Shown here: positions 1 to 12,167 of the stretch, one piece after another
How the letters are laid out: every line of letters starts with the position of its first letter
Position numbering within the stretch: position 1 is the first letter of the stretch
Assembly: GCF_036898095.1 (NCBI RefSeq)
Contig: NC_090725.1
Coordinates: 209,615,070-209,679,069, forward strand
DNA: 64,000 bases
From: Palaemon carinicauda
Lineage: Eukaryota; Arthropoda; Malacostraca; Decapoda; Palaemonidae
Direction: 5' to 3'
Notes under the pieces: generated by a model
Databases searched by the model: none
What the model saw: the letters and a program-made list of their open reading frames with translations, nothing else
Told to the model about the DNA's origin: nothing
Position numbers and translations under genes: made by a program

Positions 1-1015
1 TATTGAAATCCTCTGCAATTTTTTTTATCCCTCCATCTCTTTTGCTGCTAATATTTCAATTCTCGCCCTTTTAAACAAATATCTGTTAGTACCCTGTTCT
101 TAGTCTTCATTAACGCGATGCTTCTTCCTTTCTTTAGTGCTCCCTCAATTTTGGTCTGATTATGTTTACGAATGGCTTGGGTTTTTAGTTTGTTTATTAT
201 TTTTTTTTCTCTTTTTTTTTTTTTTTTTTTGGATATTTTTGCTAATTCTATTTCATCTCTTGGATTTTACCCTCATTTCCAATCTTTTCTTTATTGGGTT
301 GTTGGTCTTTTCTGATAGTTTTCCTTGATCTTGTTTTGGAACTTTACCACCTATCTCTTGTGCTGATTCCAGTACAAATTTTGTTAAATTACTGTTCATT
401 TCTTCTTTACTTGCTTCCATTTTATCATGTAGCTGGAAGTACCTATTTTGTATTGCTAAACTAAACTCACTAGATTTTTCTTATTGCAGGACGGTTTATT
501 TTCTATCATAAAATTTCTTTTTCTCTTTGTTTCCTTAGATCTAGACATATTTTACCTCTCACAGTTTATGGTCACTTGACTTTAACCCTGTTGCATCTTT
601 AATTAAATGAAATTTTCCACTGATAATAAAATCTATTTCATTTTTCAGTTCTCCATTTGAGCTTTTACATTCCCATTTTCTGTTTCTTTTTCTAAAAAGA
701 TGTTCATGATTTTTAGATTGTTTCTTTCAGCAAATTTTACAAGCATATTGTCACTTCTTGTGTCTACTCCAGATTTACCTACTGCCGATTCTCCTCTTTT
801 CTTTTGACCTACTTTAATATTGAAATCACACAAAACAAATGTAAATTGAGTCTAATATTTTTTCAAAGATACCCCCAGATCTTCATAAAAAATCCATTTC
901 TTCCTCTGTATGGGATTTTATTAGTGCATACGTCTGAATGCTTTTTATTTTATGGTTCTTATTTAGTTTGATCACACATCCCGCAATTCTATCACTGATG
1001 CTGTGAAATTCTTAT
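1..1015 (-). pseudogene. LINE endonuclease-domain remnant, continues off the left edge
   Basis: Reading the minus strand downward from about 1015 gives a broken frame with the order of an APE-type LINE endonuclease followed by the linker toward reverse transcriptase. At 833-645 the frame holds CDFNIKVGQKK, equivalent to the conserved GDFNAKVG motif, then FAERNNLKIMN. Below 645 come NEIDFII and SSDHKL, matching the C-terminal SDH motif of the nuclease. After stops near 560-530 a linker-like stretch (NSNLTKFVLESAQEIGG) follows toward position 1. Several in-frame stops and shifts make it non-functional. The reverse transcriptase part would lie to the left of the window. In an intact element the protein would nick DNA and prime reverse transcription. 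The family identity is from recalled motifs, and the exact clade (RTE-like) is uncertain. Confidence 0.75.
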
Positions 1016-1091
1016 TGTTTCCTGCAATATTTTTATTAGCAAGCAAGAAATCCCGCTCAATTTCTTTGCTCCTTTCATGTCATTTGAAGCA

Positions 1092-1093
<2 letters not shown>

Positions 1094-1181
<88 letters not shown>

Positions 1182-1199
1182 TTGTGTGTGTGTTTGTGT
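1094..1199. repeat. (TA)n-(TG)n compound microsatellite
   Basis: About 60 bp of TA run directly into an interrupted TG tract. It lies just beyond the LINE remnant. Confidence 0.97.
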
Positions 1200-1394
1200 C
1201 TGCGTCTGTGGGTGCGTGAGTTCGTGTGACTAAGAATAATTACATGCAACAGTGAAATTTTGTGTCAAAAAAGAAAAGTTTATCAAGCAATTTAGGGAAA
1301 TTTTAGCACTTTGATCTGGCAGCACTGTTCCTCCGCTTCTCTGCAGACTATGGAATGATAGCGAGCTGACTTAAGTACAAACATTAATTCTGGC

Positions 1395-1585
1395 CAAGGC
1401 CAATATAGAGCAGGTCAGGCGGTGAGGAGATTAACAGTGACTCACCTCTCTCAGCGGGCCTCAAATCACCCCCAGGCGGTCAAAACAAACGACGATCTTG
1501 TCTTTCGGGCCTCATCTCTGGGCAGATGACCCGCTAATTTGCCTCGGGCATTTCTCTCCGCCCGACCTCCTCTATATTGGCCTTG
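1395..1585. mobile_element. hAT-like MITE (191 bp) with 8-bp target duplication
   Basis: The ends are inverted copies of each other: CAAGGCCAATATAGAG starts at 1395 and its reverse complement ends at 1585. The match continues inward with about 31 of 34 bases identical (GGTC then GGCGG in both arms). Immediately outside, the same 8 bases, ATTCTGGC, occur at 1387-1394 and 1586-1593. An 8-bp target duplication with termini beginning CA is the signature of hAT-superfamily cut-and-paste transposons. The element has no coding capacity and would depend on a transposase elsewhere. It is more GC-rich than its surroundings. Confidence 0.85.
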
Positions 1586-1593
1586 ATTCTGGC

Positions 1594-2679
1594 AAAGCCG
1601 GAGACCCTTTAAAATTCAACTTTTTATCGCTTGCTATCCTTCCTTGGCTACGGCCCTGTCTGAGTCACAACAAGGATAAGCAATATATTTCATAACTAAA
1701 AGTGATGTTAAAGTGATAACACATATTAATTTCGGTAGGTATAACGGAAAATCACCTGCTGTTATTTCTTTGGTTTTGCGGGGTCAAGGGAGCAAGTTGA
1801 GGCTTAGAGGGGGAACTAGATCTCTGGGGGTTGCAGTTGGCCCATCCCACCCCCTCAAATGATGCCCTTGCAATTTTAAGTAATACGAATAAAGTTGTAA
1901 ATTTGTAAAAGATAGTTCAGTAATTTCATTTTTATCTTGAAATATATTTTATTTGTTACATAGCTTCAACAAATACACCGATCATCGCTAAAAAAATGCA
2001 AAGAGAAAGTTGGTTAAGGAAGTCTTGAAATAAAGATATTTATGTTTTCAAATTTCGTTCTTTTTCCGCGAAACCCTTTCTATACTTTGCATCTATATGA
2101 AATTGTAATTCGTAAGTTGAATGCGATAAGAATAACATGAGAAGGTTTGGAAAATTTAGAGGAAAAGGAAGTAATAACCAGGTAGAAGTTATGAAGGAAA
2201 GGGGGCGAGGAGGGACGGAAAAGGAAAAAGGCCCATCCCAAACTGAGGTTATCAGGCAGTGAGATAAGACTTGTTTGATGGGTTAAGGATATCACTTGCG
2301 CACGCATAAGCACGATTGTTTGGACTTTTTTTTTTCTCAAGATTCTTTGATTTTCTTCGTATAGGAAGAATCTGGTTTTGTTATGAAATTTAAGACGAAA
2401 GAGACATAACAAACGCGGGTTTTTTAGTTACTTGTAGATAGACAAATAGATAGATTAACGAGAAAATAGATTTAGAGAATATTGCACTTTTTATCCTTGA
2501 TTTATTTGTGCGTATTGACATTTGTATAGCTTACTGATCGTGTTTTGTAAGCGTTAGCTAGTCCAGGTATTAAAATTTAATCATTTAATGATGTTCAAAC
2601 GACCCTCCAAAGAACCTCTATTTAATCCAACGTGATTCCAAACGAGCGTCTTCAGCTGCCGACTCCTATCTTAATGAAA
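1594..2679. other. no recognisable feature
   Basis: AT-rich, non-repetitive sequence. Short frames exist on both strands (the longest on the minus strand at 2080-2412) but show no domain or motif and look like chance. Confidence 0.6.
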
Positions 2680-2945
2680 GTGTAGACCTCTGCCAAGGCA
2701 GCTTATTTCTCGAAACCAGCTTGCCTTTTCTAGAATGAATTTAGACCGTGGGGGTATTTGAAGTCTGTATGACAAACGTGTGCTGGGTTAAGGTTAGGGT
2801 TAATTCGGTCGACCTTTTGCTTGACCTTGACTACTCTATGAGTAAAATTGTGGCCAGGAAGTTGCTCTCAAACAAACTAACGGACAAACAGGGACGAAAA
2901 CATAACCTCCTCCCAATTTCGTTTGTGGATGAAATAAACAATTAA
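2680..2945. repeat. possible dispersed repeat with inverted-repeat-like ends
   Basis: One end reads ACCTCTGCCAAGGCAGC and the other CATAACCTCCTCCCAATTTC, roughly an inverted pair. Inside are a ggttaagg/ggttaggg motif and repeated GACCTTGAC. This resembles a repeat seen in many marine invertebrates that starts CCTCYGCCAA and ends TTGGCGGAGG. No target duplication is clear, and the left boundary is approximate. Confidence 0.35.
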
Positions 2946-4639
2946 TATACTAATTATTTCACAAAATTTTAATGATTTGGTGTACATAATTCTATTTGAT
3001 GTGAGGATTTTGATGCAGACTAGAAATGAAAACCAGAGTTTTCATTTTCAGCTCTGACATTGTAAATGTACGGATTGCCCTTTGGCCTAGGGGTAAAGAG
3101 GGACATGGGATAACTCTGATGCCAAATATAAATTCTTTGAGATCGTAGTTCTAAATTACTATCAATAAATTTGTGTTATGATCGATATTTGAGGACATAC
3201 TTTATTTCAAACAATGACATCGCCCACCATTTGGTCGGTGGAATTGTGCAAATTAAAGATGGTCGAAATAGTCCATTTTTTTTTATAAAGGTTTGAATAT
3301 CAGTTATGCAACAAGACAAACTATTACAAATTGTTCGAGTAAACTCATTATTTTTTATCTATTTTTGTATGGACTTAAAAATGGCTGTTTCCTTTTTCGT
3401 GTTTCTTGTGCATATTAGTATGGAAAGGAATACAAATGTGCCAAGTGAAAGTAAGAAAAAATCTGTGTAAAAGGCCAATTGTATAAAATTTTATTGTGAC
3501 ATATGTAGTTTAGGTCAGCCATTGAAAAGAAATATCTGTCCAAAGCAAATCTTGTTCCCTTTTTGAAAATATCTGTATATGATTTTTGGCTTGTCTGCGG
3601 AGAAAAGCTTTCTTTTAGAGGCAACCCTTTTACGAACAAACTTGTGTAGGATGATTTAATATCTTTTTCGTTTTTATGCTTCTTACCCGTAAGATGTATT
3701 TTTTCGCATAAAAAAAAATAAAAAAAGAAGAATTACAGTTTCAAAGCATTTGGATTTGTGCCATTTTGGATGTATTCCTAAGGGTCCATATGACATGTCC
3801 CTTCAATAAAACAAATTATTGCAATTTGTTTCATTTGAAATTCTATTTTACATGGACTTCTCTTTTTGACTGATATTAGGCAACCTTTGAATGTTGTCTG
3901 CCATGTAAATCAGACATGAATTCACATGTCCTTGCTAATAGGTTAATGCCATATCATTTCTGCATGCTAAATTGGATTAGCTAGCATTCGAGTGTTTTTA
4001 TAGATCATACAAGAAAAGATACATACATACATACATGAAATATACCGACATATCACCGCCATACGCTTTCATACGTTGTTGATTTATGTTTAATATGTAC
4101 ATTAGTTATGATTGATATCTATAAATAACGGGGTTTTCACGTTGATGGGAAAAGGGTGTGCCGTTATAAAGATTCAATCATTAGAAGTGTTTGTGAGCAT
4201 ATATATTTTTGGGGGTTACTCCTCTATCAAAGCTTAAGTTACTGTACATGATATTTTTACCACGCCATAGAGAACGTGAATTATGTTTAGATTTTTTTCT
4301 TACCGATAACACTAGAAGCAATATAAACTCATTTACACGAAATTTCAGGAAAATATACATTTCTCTCTGATCTTAAAGTAACAATCTTACTTTAGAGAAA
4401 TAAGTCGATTTAATTGCTTTTTAGGAGTATGATATCCGTTCCATAATTATAAATATAATGACAGTTTTCCTATAGTCGAGTGATTCAAGTTAAGATTTTA
4501 AAGGCGAAATTAATAGCATTGCTTGGTTCAGAGATATCTTATTTTAAAAGGCAAATATCTCAAAATCACGTTCACCAGATATGATTGTGAAAAGTCAAGT
4601 TCAGTATCATAGATTTTTTTATGATTGGAAAATTCAACC
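2946..4639. other. no recognisable feature
   Basis: AT-rich unique-looking sequence with a short ACAT tract near 4021-4035. The small frames here lack domain signals. Confidence 0.6.
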
Positions 4640-5476
4640 TCAAAGAAATAACTGAGGTTAAATTAACTAGTTAAACTTTTTGATCTCGTGAAATTAAAGC
4701 TCTCTTGATGGACCTTGATGCTTATGGAGGTGTTGACCCAAATGATGATTTTCCTTTTTTTTTTCTTTTTGAACACTGCAGATTTCTTAGCTCCAAAGTT
4801 ATGTGTTATTTTGTGCAAGTTAAGAAGAAGAGATTCTTTTAGCACTTGTTGGAAAATTGGTAATGTTACTCCATTATGTAAATGCGTTTGTTGTAGTTCA
4901 GGTACAGCCGATAAACCACCCAATTGCCATAACTCCCATAAAAAGTTTTTGAACGGTTTTTTTTTTTTTTTTTTTTTTTTTTTTGGCAAAACATCTAAAG
5001 GTAATCATCTGTTCCCTAGTTTGCAATTTAGCTTTCGTAAAAGCCTTGGAGCATGTGATGCCCTGCTTACTATCTCCAATGCTGTACAAAAATCCCTTGA
5101 TTGTGGTTAGAATTTTAGTGCTGCCTCTGACCATGTTAATCATGAGGCCCTAGTTTTTAAACTCAAACAGTTGGGATTGGGTGGGTCACTTCTTAGCTTC
5201 ATTATTAAATTTATAAGTAGTATACCGCAAAGAGTTGTTGATGGACACCATAGTGAGTATAGGAATGTGATATTTGGTGTACCTCATGGTAGTGTTTTTG
5301 GTCCATTACTTTTCATACTATATACATATGATATGGGATTTGGCCTAGAAAACAAGCTCGTTGCATATGCAGACGATGCTACTCTCTTTGAATTAATTTC
5401 ATCCCCTGAATGTAGATCTGGGGTTGCTGAATCTTCTTATTCCTTCGATGTCGGTCAGTTTGATAATCTATACTGA
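4640..5476 (+). pseudogene. non-LTR retrotransposon reverse transcriptase fragment (CR1/L2-like)
   Basis: Three plus-strand frames in succession match fingers and palm of a LINE reverse transcriptase. A frame from about 4690 carries DLDAYGGVDPN. After a shift in a T tract near 4755, LAPKLCVILCKL and IGNVTPLCK follow. A tract of about 26 T interrupts near 4959-4984. Then come GNHLFPSLQFSFRK (about 5002-5040), SAASDHVNHEA around 5125 after a TAG stop, GVPHGSVFGPLLFILYT (about 5277-5328) and AYADDATLF near 5360, the YADD catalytic motif. Frame breaks and the poly-T insertion make it dead. It appears to be the same family as the C-terminal fragment at 14,088-14,363. The thumb and 3' end are missing after 5476. 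Confidence 0.85.
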
Positions 5477-6105
5477 ATAGTTTATTCAATTATCTTACCA
5501 TTAGCCCCTTAAACAAAGACCTTGTACTTCTCAGTCATGGGACAGTGTCTATAATTTCTTGCTCTGCCTATTCCTCCATAGACAGTCAGTTCGTTTATCC
5601 ACACTAAGACACTATATCTTTCCATTTCTTCTTCTAAATTATCTTGTATCGCTCAGTCAAGGGATAATCCATACAAAAAAAAAAAAAAATCCTGCCTTTT
5701 CCATCCCTTCAGTGTTACTTTCTCGATCACCTTCACGGAATTACTTGAATTAAACTAAATATATCTATTTTTCCCTTGATTCACATCTTTTACCTTTGGG
5801 CCATTCTACAATCCATAACTTATGGGTTTTCCAGAGGGTGCTATTACTCTATCATCAAATAGATGTCATGGTACAATCTACAGGAGATGCAATAAGCCAA
5901 ACCTTCAGTCAGCATCCTGAAAAATCCTCCAGAAGCAGCTATCGGTATATATACCTCACTCAAAAATACTTAGTCAGCTAAGCCATCCACCAACAGTTAT
6001 TGATTGTTCACATCTTCAGTCATAACTCACTCTAAAGAGCATAGTTTATTTTTCCTACAAATCTGTTTTGGGGTTTTCTACGTGGCCATGACTGCATACT
6101 TGAAG
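5477..6105. other. no recognisable feature
   Basis: Unassigned sequence with a short A tract near 5677. Could be decayed transposon DNA but no motif is visible. Confidence 0.5.
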
Positions 6106-6530
6106 AAGCTAAGCTTTTACCCACAGCAGAGCAGGTCTTCTAGGTTATTCCAATAAAGCCACCAGAAGGTTAACATCTGAAAGAATAGATCTACAGATAT
6201 CCGACCATTTCTTCATATGACAAAAGACTTGTACCTTTTCATCAAATAATAGAGCATACTAGCAGAAGCTTAAGCTTTTTTCCTCTACTGAATCGTTTTC
6301 TAGGTAATTCCAACAGAGCCACAAGAAGGTTAGCATCTGAAAGAATAGATCTAGATGTCTGACCATATGACAAAAACCTTGTACTTCATCAAAGAACACA
6401 GTATACTGGAAGCTCAGACTTTTCCCTCTGCAGAACATATTCACTAGGTTACCCCAAACAGAATCTTTTCTTGCTTTTACATATGTCCTCTGCTGCTTTT
6501 CAATTTTTTTATTGTTCAACAAAACAATAT
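6106..6530. repeat. three degenerate tandem repeats of about 145-160 bp
   Basis: GAAGCT followed by a variant of (A)AGCTTTT or CAGACTTTT starts at 6106, 6265 and 6409. Each copy then has a TCTAGGTTATTCCAA-like block, an AGAAGGTTA(A/G)CATCTG block and GACCATNTGACAAAA. Spacing is 159 then 144 bp, and divergence is high, so the array is old. On the minus strand one copy is open as an 87-codon frame (6522-6259) with no known domain. Confidence 0.75.
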
Positions 6531-6560
6531 TTTAGACATTTCTCTTCAGAATTTTAATTT

Positions 6561-6776
6561 TCAAAGATTTTTCATTTTTTCTTTTTACAAGGGTGCGTCC
6601 TCGGCATCTGATTAAGAATTTTTCTCACTACCAGACAGTCGTCCTCATCCAGTTTCCCATTAATACTCTCAAAGATTTTTCTTTTTTTCTTTTTACAAGG
6701 GTGCGTCCTCGGCATCTGATTAAGAATTTTTCTCACTACCAGACAGTCGTCCTCATCCAGTTTCCCATTAATACTC
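6561..6776 (-). repeat. 108-bp perfect-period tandem duplication inside a possible minus-strand coding remnant
   Basis: Copies at 6561-6668 and 6669-6776 are nearly identical, differing near the T-rich start. The period of 108 is exactly 36 codons. On the minus strand the duplicated block reads open as ESINGKLDEDDCLVV, then RKILNQMPRTHPC, then a lysine-rich KKKKRK stretch resembling a nuclear localisation signal. Upstream on the same strand the reading continues (DEAVAGSESITDELDSLKN, about 6900-6845) with one stop. The protein family is not recognised. It may be a decayed host exon or a transposase N-terminus. Confidence 0.7.
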
Positions 6777-7606
6777 TGATGTCCTGTGACATTACCAGTT
6801 CCCTCAAAATCCCTAACATATTTTGTCTCCTCCTAATTTAGCTTCATATTCTTTAACGAGTCCAGTTCATCTGTAATAGACTCGCTTCCCGCAACAGCTT
6901 CGTCTCGAGACTTCAGCCAGCATCATATCTGAAGGATTCTCTTTACGGTGAAACATCCGCTTTTCCATCCAGGTTATCCACCTACTTCTAACATTGTCAT
7001 GTTAGTGTAAGTTTGCAGCTGTATACAATACATTATTACGTCCAAAAAGCGAAAACAGTATCTCTCTGGACAAACCGAGATTCAGTTAGTTTTCAGGATA
7101 ACAGGAAAACTTCATTTACGTTTCTCCATTCAATATTCGACGTGTATCCAATCACTGTTTTACGCAACATTTTATCGGGCATATTTTGGCTGAACGATGG
7201 AATCATGCATTATTATAAAGGCTGTGGTGGTGAAAATTTTAAGATGCCAAAATATTAGGATGTTCCGAAATGAATTATTGAATATTAATATGTGAACACG
7301 TTAGGAATCTTTGAAATGAAAAAAAGCAAGATTAATTTTGAAATTATTTTTTTTCGGGGGGTGGGGTGGGCAACGGAAAGCAAAGGAATGATCGCCTACA
7401 TTAAAGGCAATTGCCTTCGTGATTTCAACGGTTTTTTTTTTTCAGGGGAGTCTTCGTATTTTCGCAGTTTCTTCAGATTGTCCGGCATGAGTCACTGAGA
7501 AAAATTGACGATTGTTCATTTTCCTTTATTTTATAGCTACCAATTATACATAAATACATACAATTGTCACACTCACATATATATGTACGTATACAGTGTA
7601 TGTACA

Positions 7607-7608
<2 letters not shown>
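6777..7608. other. no firm feature
   Basis: The left part (to about 6990) may be the upstream minus-strand part of the coding remnant at 6561-6776. The rest is unassigned, with short frames at 7013-7258 and 7292-7498 on the plus strand that carry no known motif. Confidence 0.5.
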
Positions 7609-7686
<78 letters not shown>

Positions 7687-7701
7687 ATGATATATATATA
7701 T

Positions 7702-7732
<31 letters not shown>

Positions 7733-7738
7733 CATATA

Positions 7739-7782
<44 letters not shown>
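7609..7782. repeat. (TA)n microsatellite with interruptions
   Basis: Long TA tract broken by short CACACA and GTGTGTG stretches. The Tyr/Ile-rich frames in it are meaningless. Confidence 0.97.
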
Positions 7783-7786
<4 letters not shown>

Positions 7787-7822
7787 ATGTATTTCTAAAA
7801 AACATACGTGTAGTACTAATGG

Positions 7823-7825
<3 letters not shown>

Positions 7826-7876
<51 letters not shown>
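7826..7876. repeat. (CT)n microsatellite
   Basis: About 51 bp of uninterrupted CT, 40 bp after the TA tract. Confidence 0.97.
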
Positions 7877-7878
<2 letters not shown>

Positions 7879-8547
7879 TCAAAATAATATAAGGTAGCTG
7901 TTGCATGTCAGGTCTGAATTTCTTTCCAGAAATGTTGACATTTCTGGAAAAGAAACCTGGGGAGTTCTGCTATTTTTAGACTAGTTTTTTCTCATCTAGC
8001 CCGTCTGCAATTTCTGTGAAGCTTTTTTTTTTTTTTTTTTTTTTTCTTAAGCATTTAACGGCCTTGACCCTTACCCTCAACCTTGATTTTTATGACACTG
8101 AAGTAATTACTTGAAATGTGATTTTGTTTCTTCTTTGAAATTAGAATATTTCGAGAAACGCGTGGGAAGACAGAGAGTCACATGAGCAAAAGCAAAATCT
8201 AATCTTATTTATAGATGAAACCAATTGTCTATCGGCTTCGCGACTTGACCTGCTTGGACGAAAATGAACATATGGGGTTTCGTTGCCATTTTGTATGAAT
8301 ACGGAGGCTTACTTGTCTGTCTATGACTTGGAAAAGGAGGAAAGGAAAGATTCCTGCGTTTTGAATGACGGAAATTTGTGGCAGTTTGGGTAAGCAAAAA
8401 AAAAAAAAAAAAATCTGACAATGGAAACCATTAATTCCGTTGCCATTTTTTAATTTCTTATGGATTCATGTATTAGTATTTTAATTGTGAGCACCAATTC
8501 TTTGTTATAGTCTTTCTTTTTAAGTCTCCATTTGACGTTTTGGTATT
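7877..8547. other. no recognisable gene; poly-T and poly-A tracts
   Basis: Contains a T tract of about 23 at 8023-8045 and an A tract at 8396-8413. Nothing else is recognised. Confidence 0.6.
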
Positions 8548-8562
8548 TATTATTATTATTAA

Positions 8563-8608
<46 letters not shown>

Positions 8609-9125
8609 GCTAAACTACAACTCTAGCTGGAAAGCAGAATGCTATAAGCCCAAAGGATCCAACAGTGAAAATAGCCCAGTAAGGAAATGAAGTAAGGAAA
8701 CATTGAATAGTGTGCCTAAGTGTACCCTCAAGCAAGAGAGCTCTAACCCAAGACAGTCAAAGACCATAGTGCTGAGGCTATGACACTACCCGAGGCTAAA
8801 GAACAATGGTATGATTTTCGAGTGTCCTCCTAGAGCTGCCTACCATAGGTAAAGAGTCTCTTCTACCCTTTTCAAGTGGAAAGTAGCCGCTGAACAATTA
8901 CATTGCATCAGTTAACCCCTTGAGTGAAGAAAAATTGTTTGGTTATCCTAGTGTTGTCAAGTGTGAGGAAAGTGGTGCAAGGAATAGGCCAGACTATTCG
9001 GTGTATGTGTAGGCAAGGGAAAAATGAGCCATAACCATAGAGGGATCCAATATAGTACTATTTGGCCAGTCAAAGTACCCAATAACACAAACGGTAGTAT
9101 CTCAACGGGTGGCTGGTGCCTTGGA
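8548..9125 (-). repeat. dispersed 0.6-kb repeat, copy A, with (ATT)n tail
   Basis: On the minus strand the element starts near 9125 with GGCACCAGCCACCCGTTGAG, runs through an ACACCGAATAGTCTGGCC-like core and ends in GTTGTAGTTTAGCTATAATA followed by the AAT tail (8548-8607 on the plus strand). The same layout recurs at 11,482, 22,934, 63,182 and once in every unit of the 5-kb array. No protein is encoded. It is SINE-like, or the 3' region of a LINE: its last part matches the 3' end of the LINE fragment at 14,364-14,607. Confidence 0.85.
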
Positions 9126-10027
9126 AAATGCTTGATTATTTTACGCAATTGAAGAGATTACTGCTCAATCATACCCATTGTCTTCCTTTGATAGACTGAA
9201 TATTTTATTGTAAGATTGTTGGCCGTGTATGTTACATAATCCTTTTTTTTTTTTTTTAATTATGATTTCAATATTCTTTTAAAAATTACAGTATATAAGA
9301 GAATGCGCCCGATAACCATATTGTGATTAGAATTCAGGCGATTGGTGGTGCTCTTATACTGGACGATAAATTGGCCGAAGTATATTCACAAATGTATTTT
9401 TTAATGAAGAGATACTCGCGCACTTGGGGAGAATGTAATCCCGTTCCTTATTGTTTGATGAGATTAGTCGCATGAGCAATTTTATTGTTTTCATTTCTTT
9501 ATCAAATTAATTGACTGAACTATATTGGTAATATCTGTTGTCGCATAGTTATGTATAACGCAAAAATATTTTCAAAATATTCCTGACTTTTTCTTAAAAA
9601 AATTTAGCCGTTAAAATTATTATATAAATGCATATGTTATAAACGTTTTTTTTTTTTTTTTTTTTTTTTTTGTTAACATATTTTCATCAGAAAAGGAAAT
9701 AAAGTTTCATTAGCAATTTTATCTAAAATGAAAACCTTTTATCAAATCATCTTCTGGCCGGCCTTTGACCCCAGGCTTCACCTACGACCTTGGAGAAATC
9801 CAGGACACGTGGGGTGCCAGAAAGGTTATGATTTGCAGGCAGAGCGTGATGTATAGCGCAGTTGAAAGGAATTTACGATACAGGGTGACTTGGCAGAGAA
9901 TAGGCGAGATCTATTTTCAGGAATATTTTATTGCGTGAGTGAAGGTATTTCGAGTTGCAAGATGCATCGATCCCAAGAATAATTTTATAATCGATGAAAC
10001 ATTAGTTAACTGTAACAACGGAGTTGT
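9126..10027. other. no recognisable feature
   Basis: Unassigned, with poly-T tracts at about 9243-9258 and 9645-9671. The stretch 9755-9910 is less AT-rich than its neighbours but shows no domain. Confidence 0.55.
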
Positions 10028-10077
<50 letters not shown>

Positions 10078-10096
10078 TGTGTGTGTGTGTGTGTGT
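10028..10096. repeat. (TG)n microsatellite
   Basis: About 69 bp of TG with a single interruption near 10,077. Confidence 0.97.
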
Positions 10097-10668
10097 CAGT
10101 CAGTTCAAATTGTATTTGTAAGTTACTGGAGGATGTAATTTTTTTTTTAGGAATACGCTTATATATCGTAATTTTCTTTTTATTTAATTCCATATGAAAA
10201 TATGTGTTCATTCTGGGCTGGTGCATGCCGGGATCTATGTGCTTTGTGGCTTGTGTATTTGTTCATTTGTTTAGCTGCAGTGTACTAATCTGTATATTTC
10301 TATGTTCATCAGTTGATATATTAATCAATTACCCCCGTGTGGATTACGGCTTAAAAAATGCCTACTGGATTTTTGTAGCTCATGAAATATCCTTGAAAGA
10401 TACACATTATTTTAGAAAATCAAGCTACAGACTCAGTTGCGCTATACAATGCTTTGAGTACATTTCAAAATAATAAAGTTACGGTCTTGGCATAGAATCC
10501 TGTCTAAACAGCCGCTAAATATAATTTAAGCCTAATGATATAGAGCAAATTGCGTTAAAATGCTACATATGTCGAAATATACTCAAACGTCTTATTTTCT
10601 TATTTCGGGATTACAGTGACTCAGACATCTTCCCATACATTTTTGTTCTGGATGTTCGTCTTTTGGTA
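10097..10668. other. no recognisable feature
   Basis: Unassigned sequence. The 89-codon plus-strand frame at 10,204-10,473 has no recognisable motif. Confidence 0.55.
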
Positions 10669-10676
10669 AGTGTGTG

Positions 10677-10771
<95 letters not shown>

Positions 10772-10814
10772 GTATATATATATATGTATATATATATGTA
10801 TATATATATATATG

Positions 10815-10912
<98 letters not shown>

Positions 10913-11024
10913 ATGTATATATAATGTATGTATTATTCTTAGACACGGTCTTTGATGTTCTATTTGAACGCGGTATTGTTTAATTTCATTTTCACCCATA
11001 TATATATATATATATATACATATA

Positions 11025-11076
<52 letters not shown>
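10669..11076. repeat. two (TA)n microsatellites bordering an integrase transposon
   Basis: TA-rich tracts at about 10,669-10,923 and 10,998-11,076 with TATATG interruptions, separated by about 75 bp of ordinary sequence. The second tract abuts the terminal inverted repeat that begins at 11,077. Confidence 0.95.
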
Positions 11077-11081
<5 letters not shown>

Positions 11082-11481
11082 CACCGTTAAAGTCTATAAC
11101 TCAGTTAATGCATGATATAACTAGCGATTTCATGAAATAACGTGGTGTTATAGTTAAAGTATATAAAATATATTTTGGTTTACAAATTAACTAGATACTT
11201 CATGAAATAACTAGGGGTTATATGAAATAACGAACGTTAATTAGGTAAAGTATGTAAAAGACTTTATTATACCATTAATCAAGTTTTGTTATTGAATTTT
11301 TATCAAGAATATCAAATAAAATAGACCTTATTTGTTGTAGCAAGGACGATGTTTGTGACATTTTGATAGTTGCATAAGATCCCTTTTTTGAAACAGACAC
11401 ACCTTTTTGTATGGCTCTTTTGTTTACAGTGGCAGAAAACCAAACCTTGCCAATGCCCAAGTGCTTATTGTGTGGCCACAC

Positions 11482-11539
<58 letters not shown>

Positions 11540-12167
11540 TTGCTAAGCTACAACCCTAGTTGGAAAAGCAAGATGCTATAAGCCCAGGGGCCCAACAGGG
11601 AAAATAGCCCAGTGAGGAAAGGAAACAAGGAAAAATAAAATCTTTTAAGAACAGTAACAGCATTGAATTAAATATCTCCTATTTAAACTATAAAAATTTT
11701 AACAAAACAAGAGGAAGAGAAATAAGATATAATAGTGTACCCGAGTGTACCCTCAAGCAAGAGAACTCTAACACAAGACAGTGGAAGGCCATTGTACTCA
11801 GGCTATGGCATTACCTAAGACTAGAGAATAATGGTTTGGCTTTGGAGTTCCCTTCTCCTAGAAGAGCTGCTTACCATAGCTAAAGAGTCTCTTCTATCCT
11901 TACCAAGAGTAAAGTAGCCACTGAACAATTACAGTGCTGTAGTAAACTCCTTGTCCGAAGAAGAATTGTTTGGTAATCTCAGTGTTGTCAGGTGTATGAG
12001 GACAGAGGAGAATCTATAAATAATAGCCAGACTATTCGGTGTATGTGTAGGCAAAGGGAAAGAACCGTAACCAGAGAATGATCCAATGTAGTACTGTCTG
12101 GCCAGTCAAAGGACCCCATAACTCTCTAGCGGTAGTATCTCAACGGGCGGCTGGTGCCCTGGCCAAC
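11482..12167 (-). repeat. dispersed 0.6-kb repeat, copy B, nested in the integrase transposon
   Basis: The (TTA)n tail lies at 11,482-11,538, then the family's 3' end (GCTACAACCCTAGTTGGAAA on the plus strand) and the full body to the CAACGGGCGGCTGGTGCC end near 12,160. It is one of the better-preserved copies and is inserted inside a transposon, so it is younger than that element. Confidence 0.9.

Noticed and set aside
2748..2945. Telomere-like GGTTAAGGTTAGGGTT
   Set aside because: Only a single degenerate stretch, with no tandem TTAGG array.
4663..5143. Lys-rich and Phe-rich frames at 4.7-5.1 kb as separate genes
   Set aside because: They are created by the poly-T tract inserted in the LINE reverse transcriptase fragment, or run antisense to it.
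7473..7906. Long Tyr/Ile-, Ser/Leu- and Arg/Glu-rich open frames on both strands
   Set aside because: They translate TA and CT microsatellites. The same applies at 10.6-11.1, 16.6, 18.7, 31.5, 33.4 and 46.3 kb.
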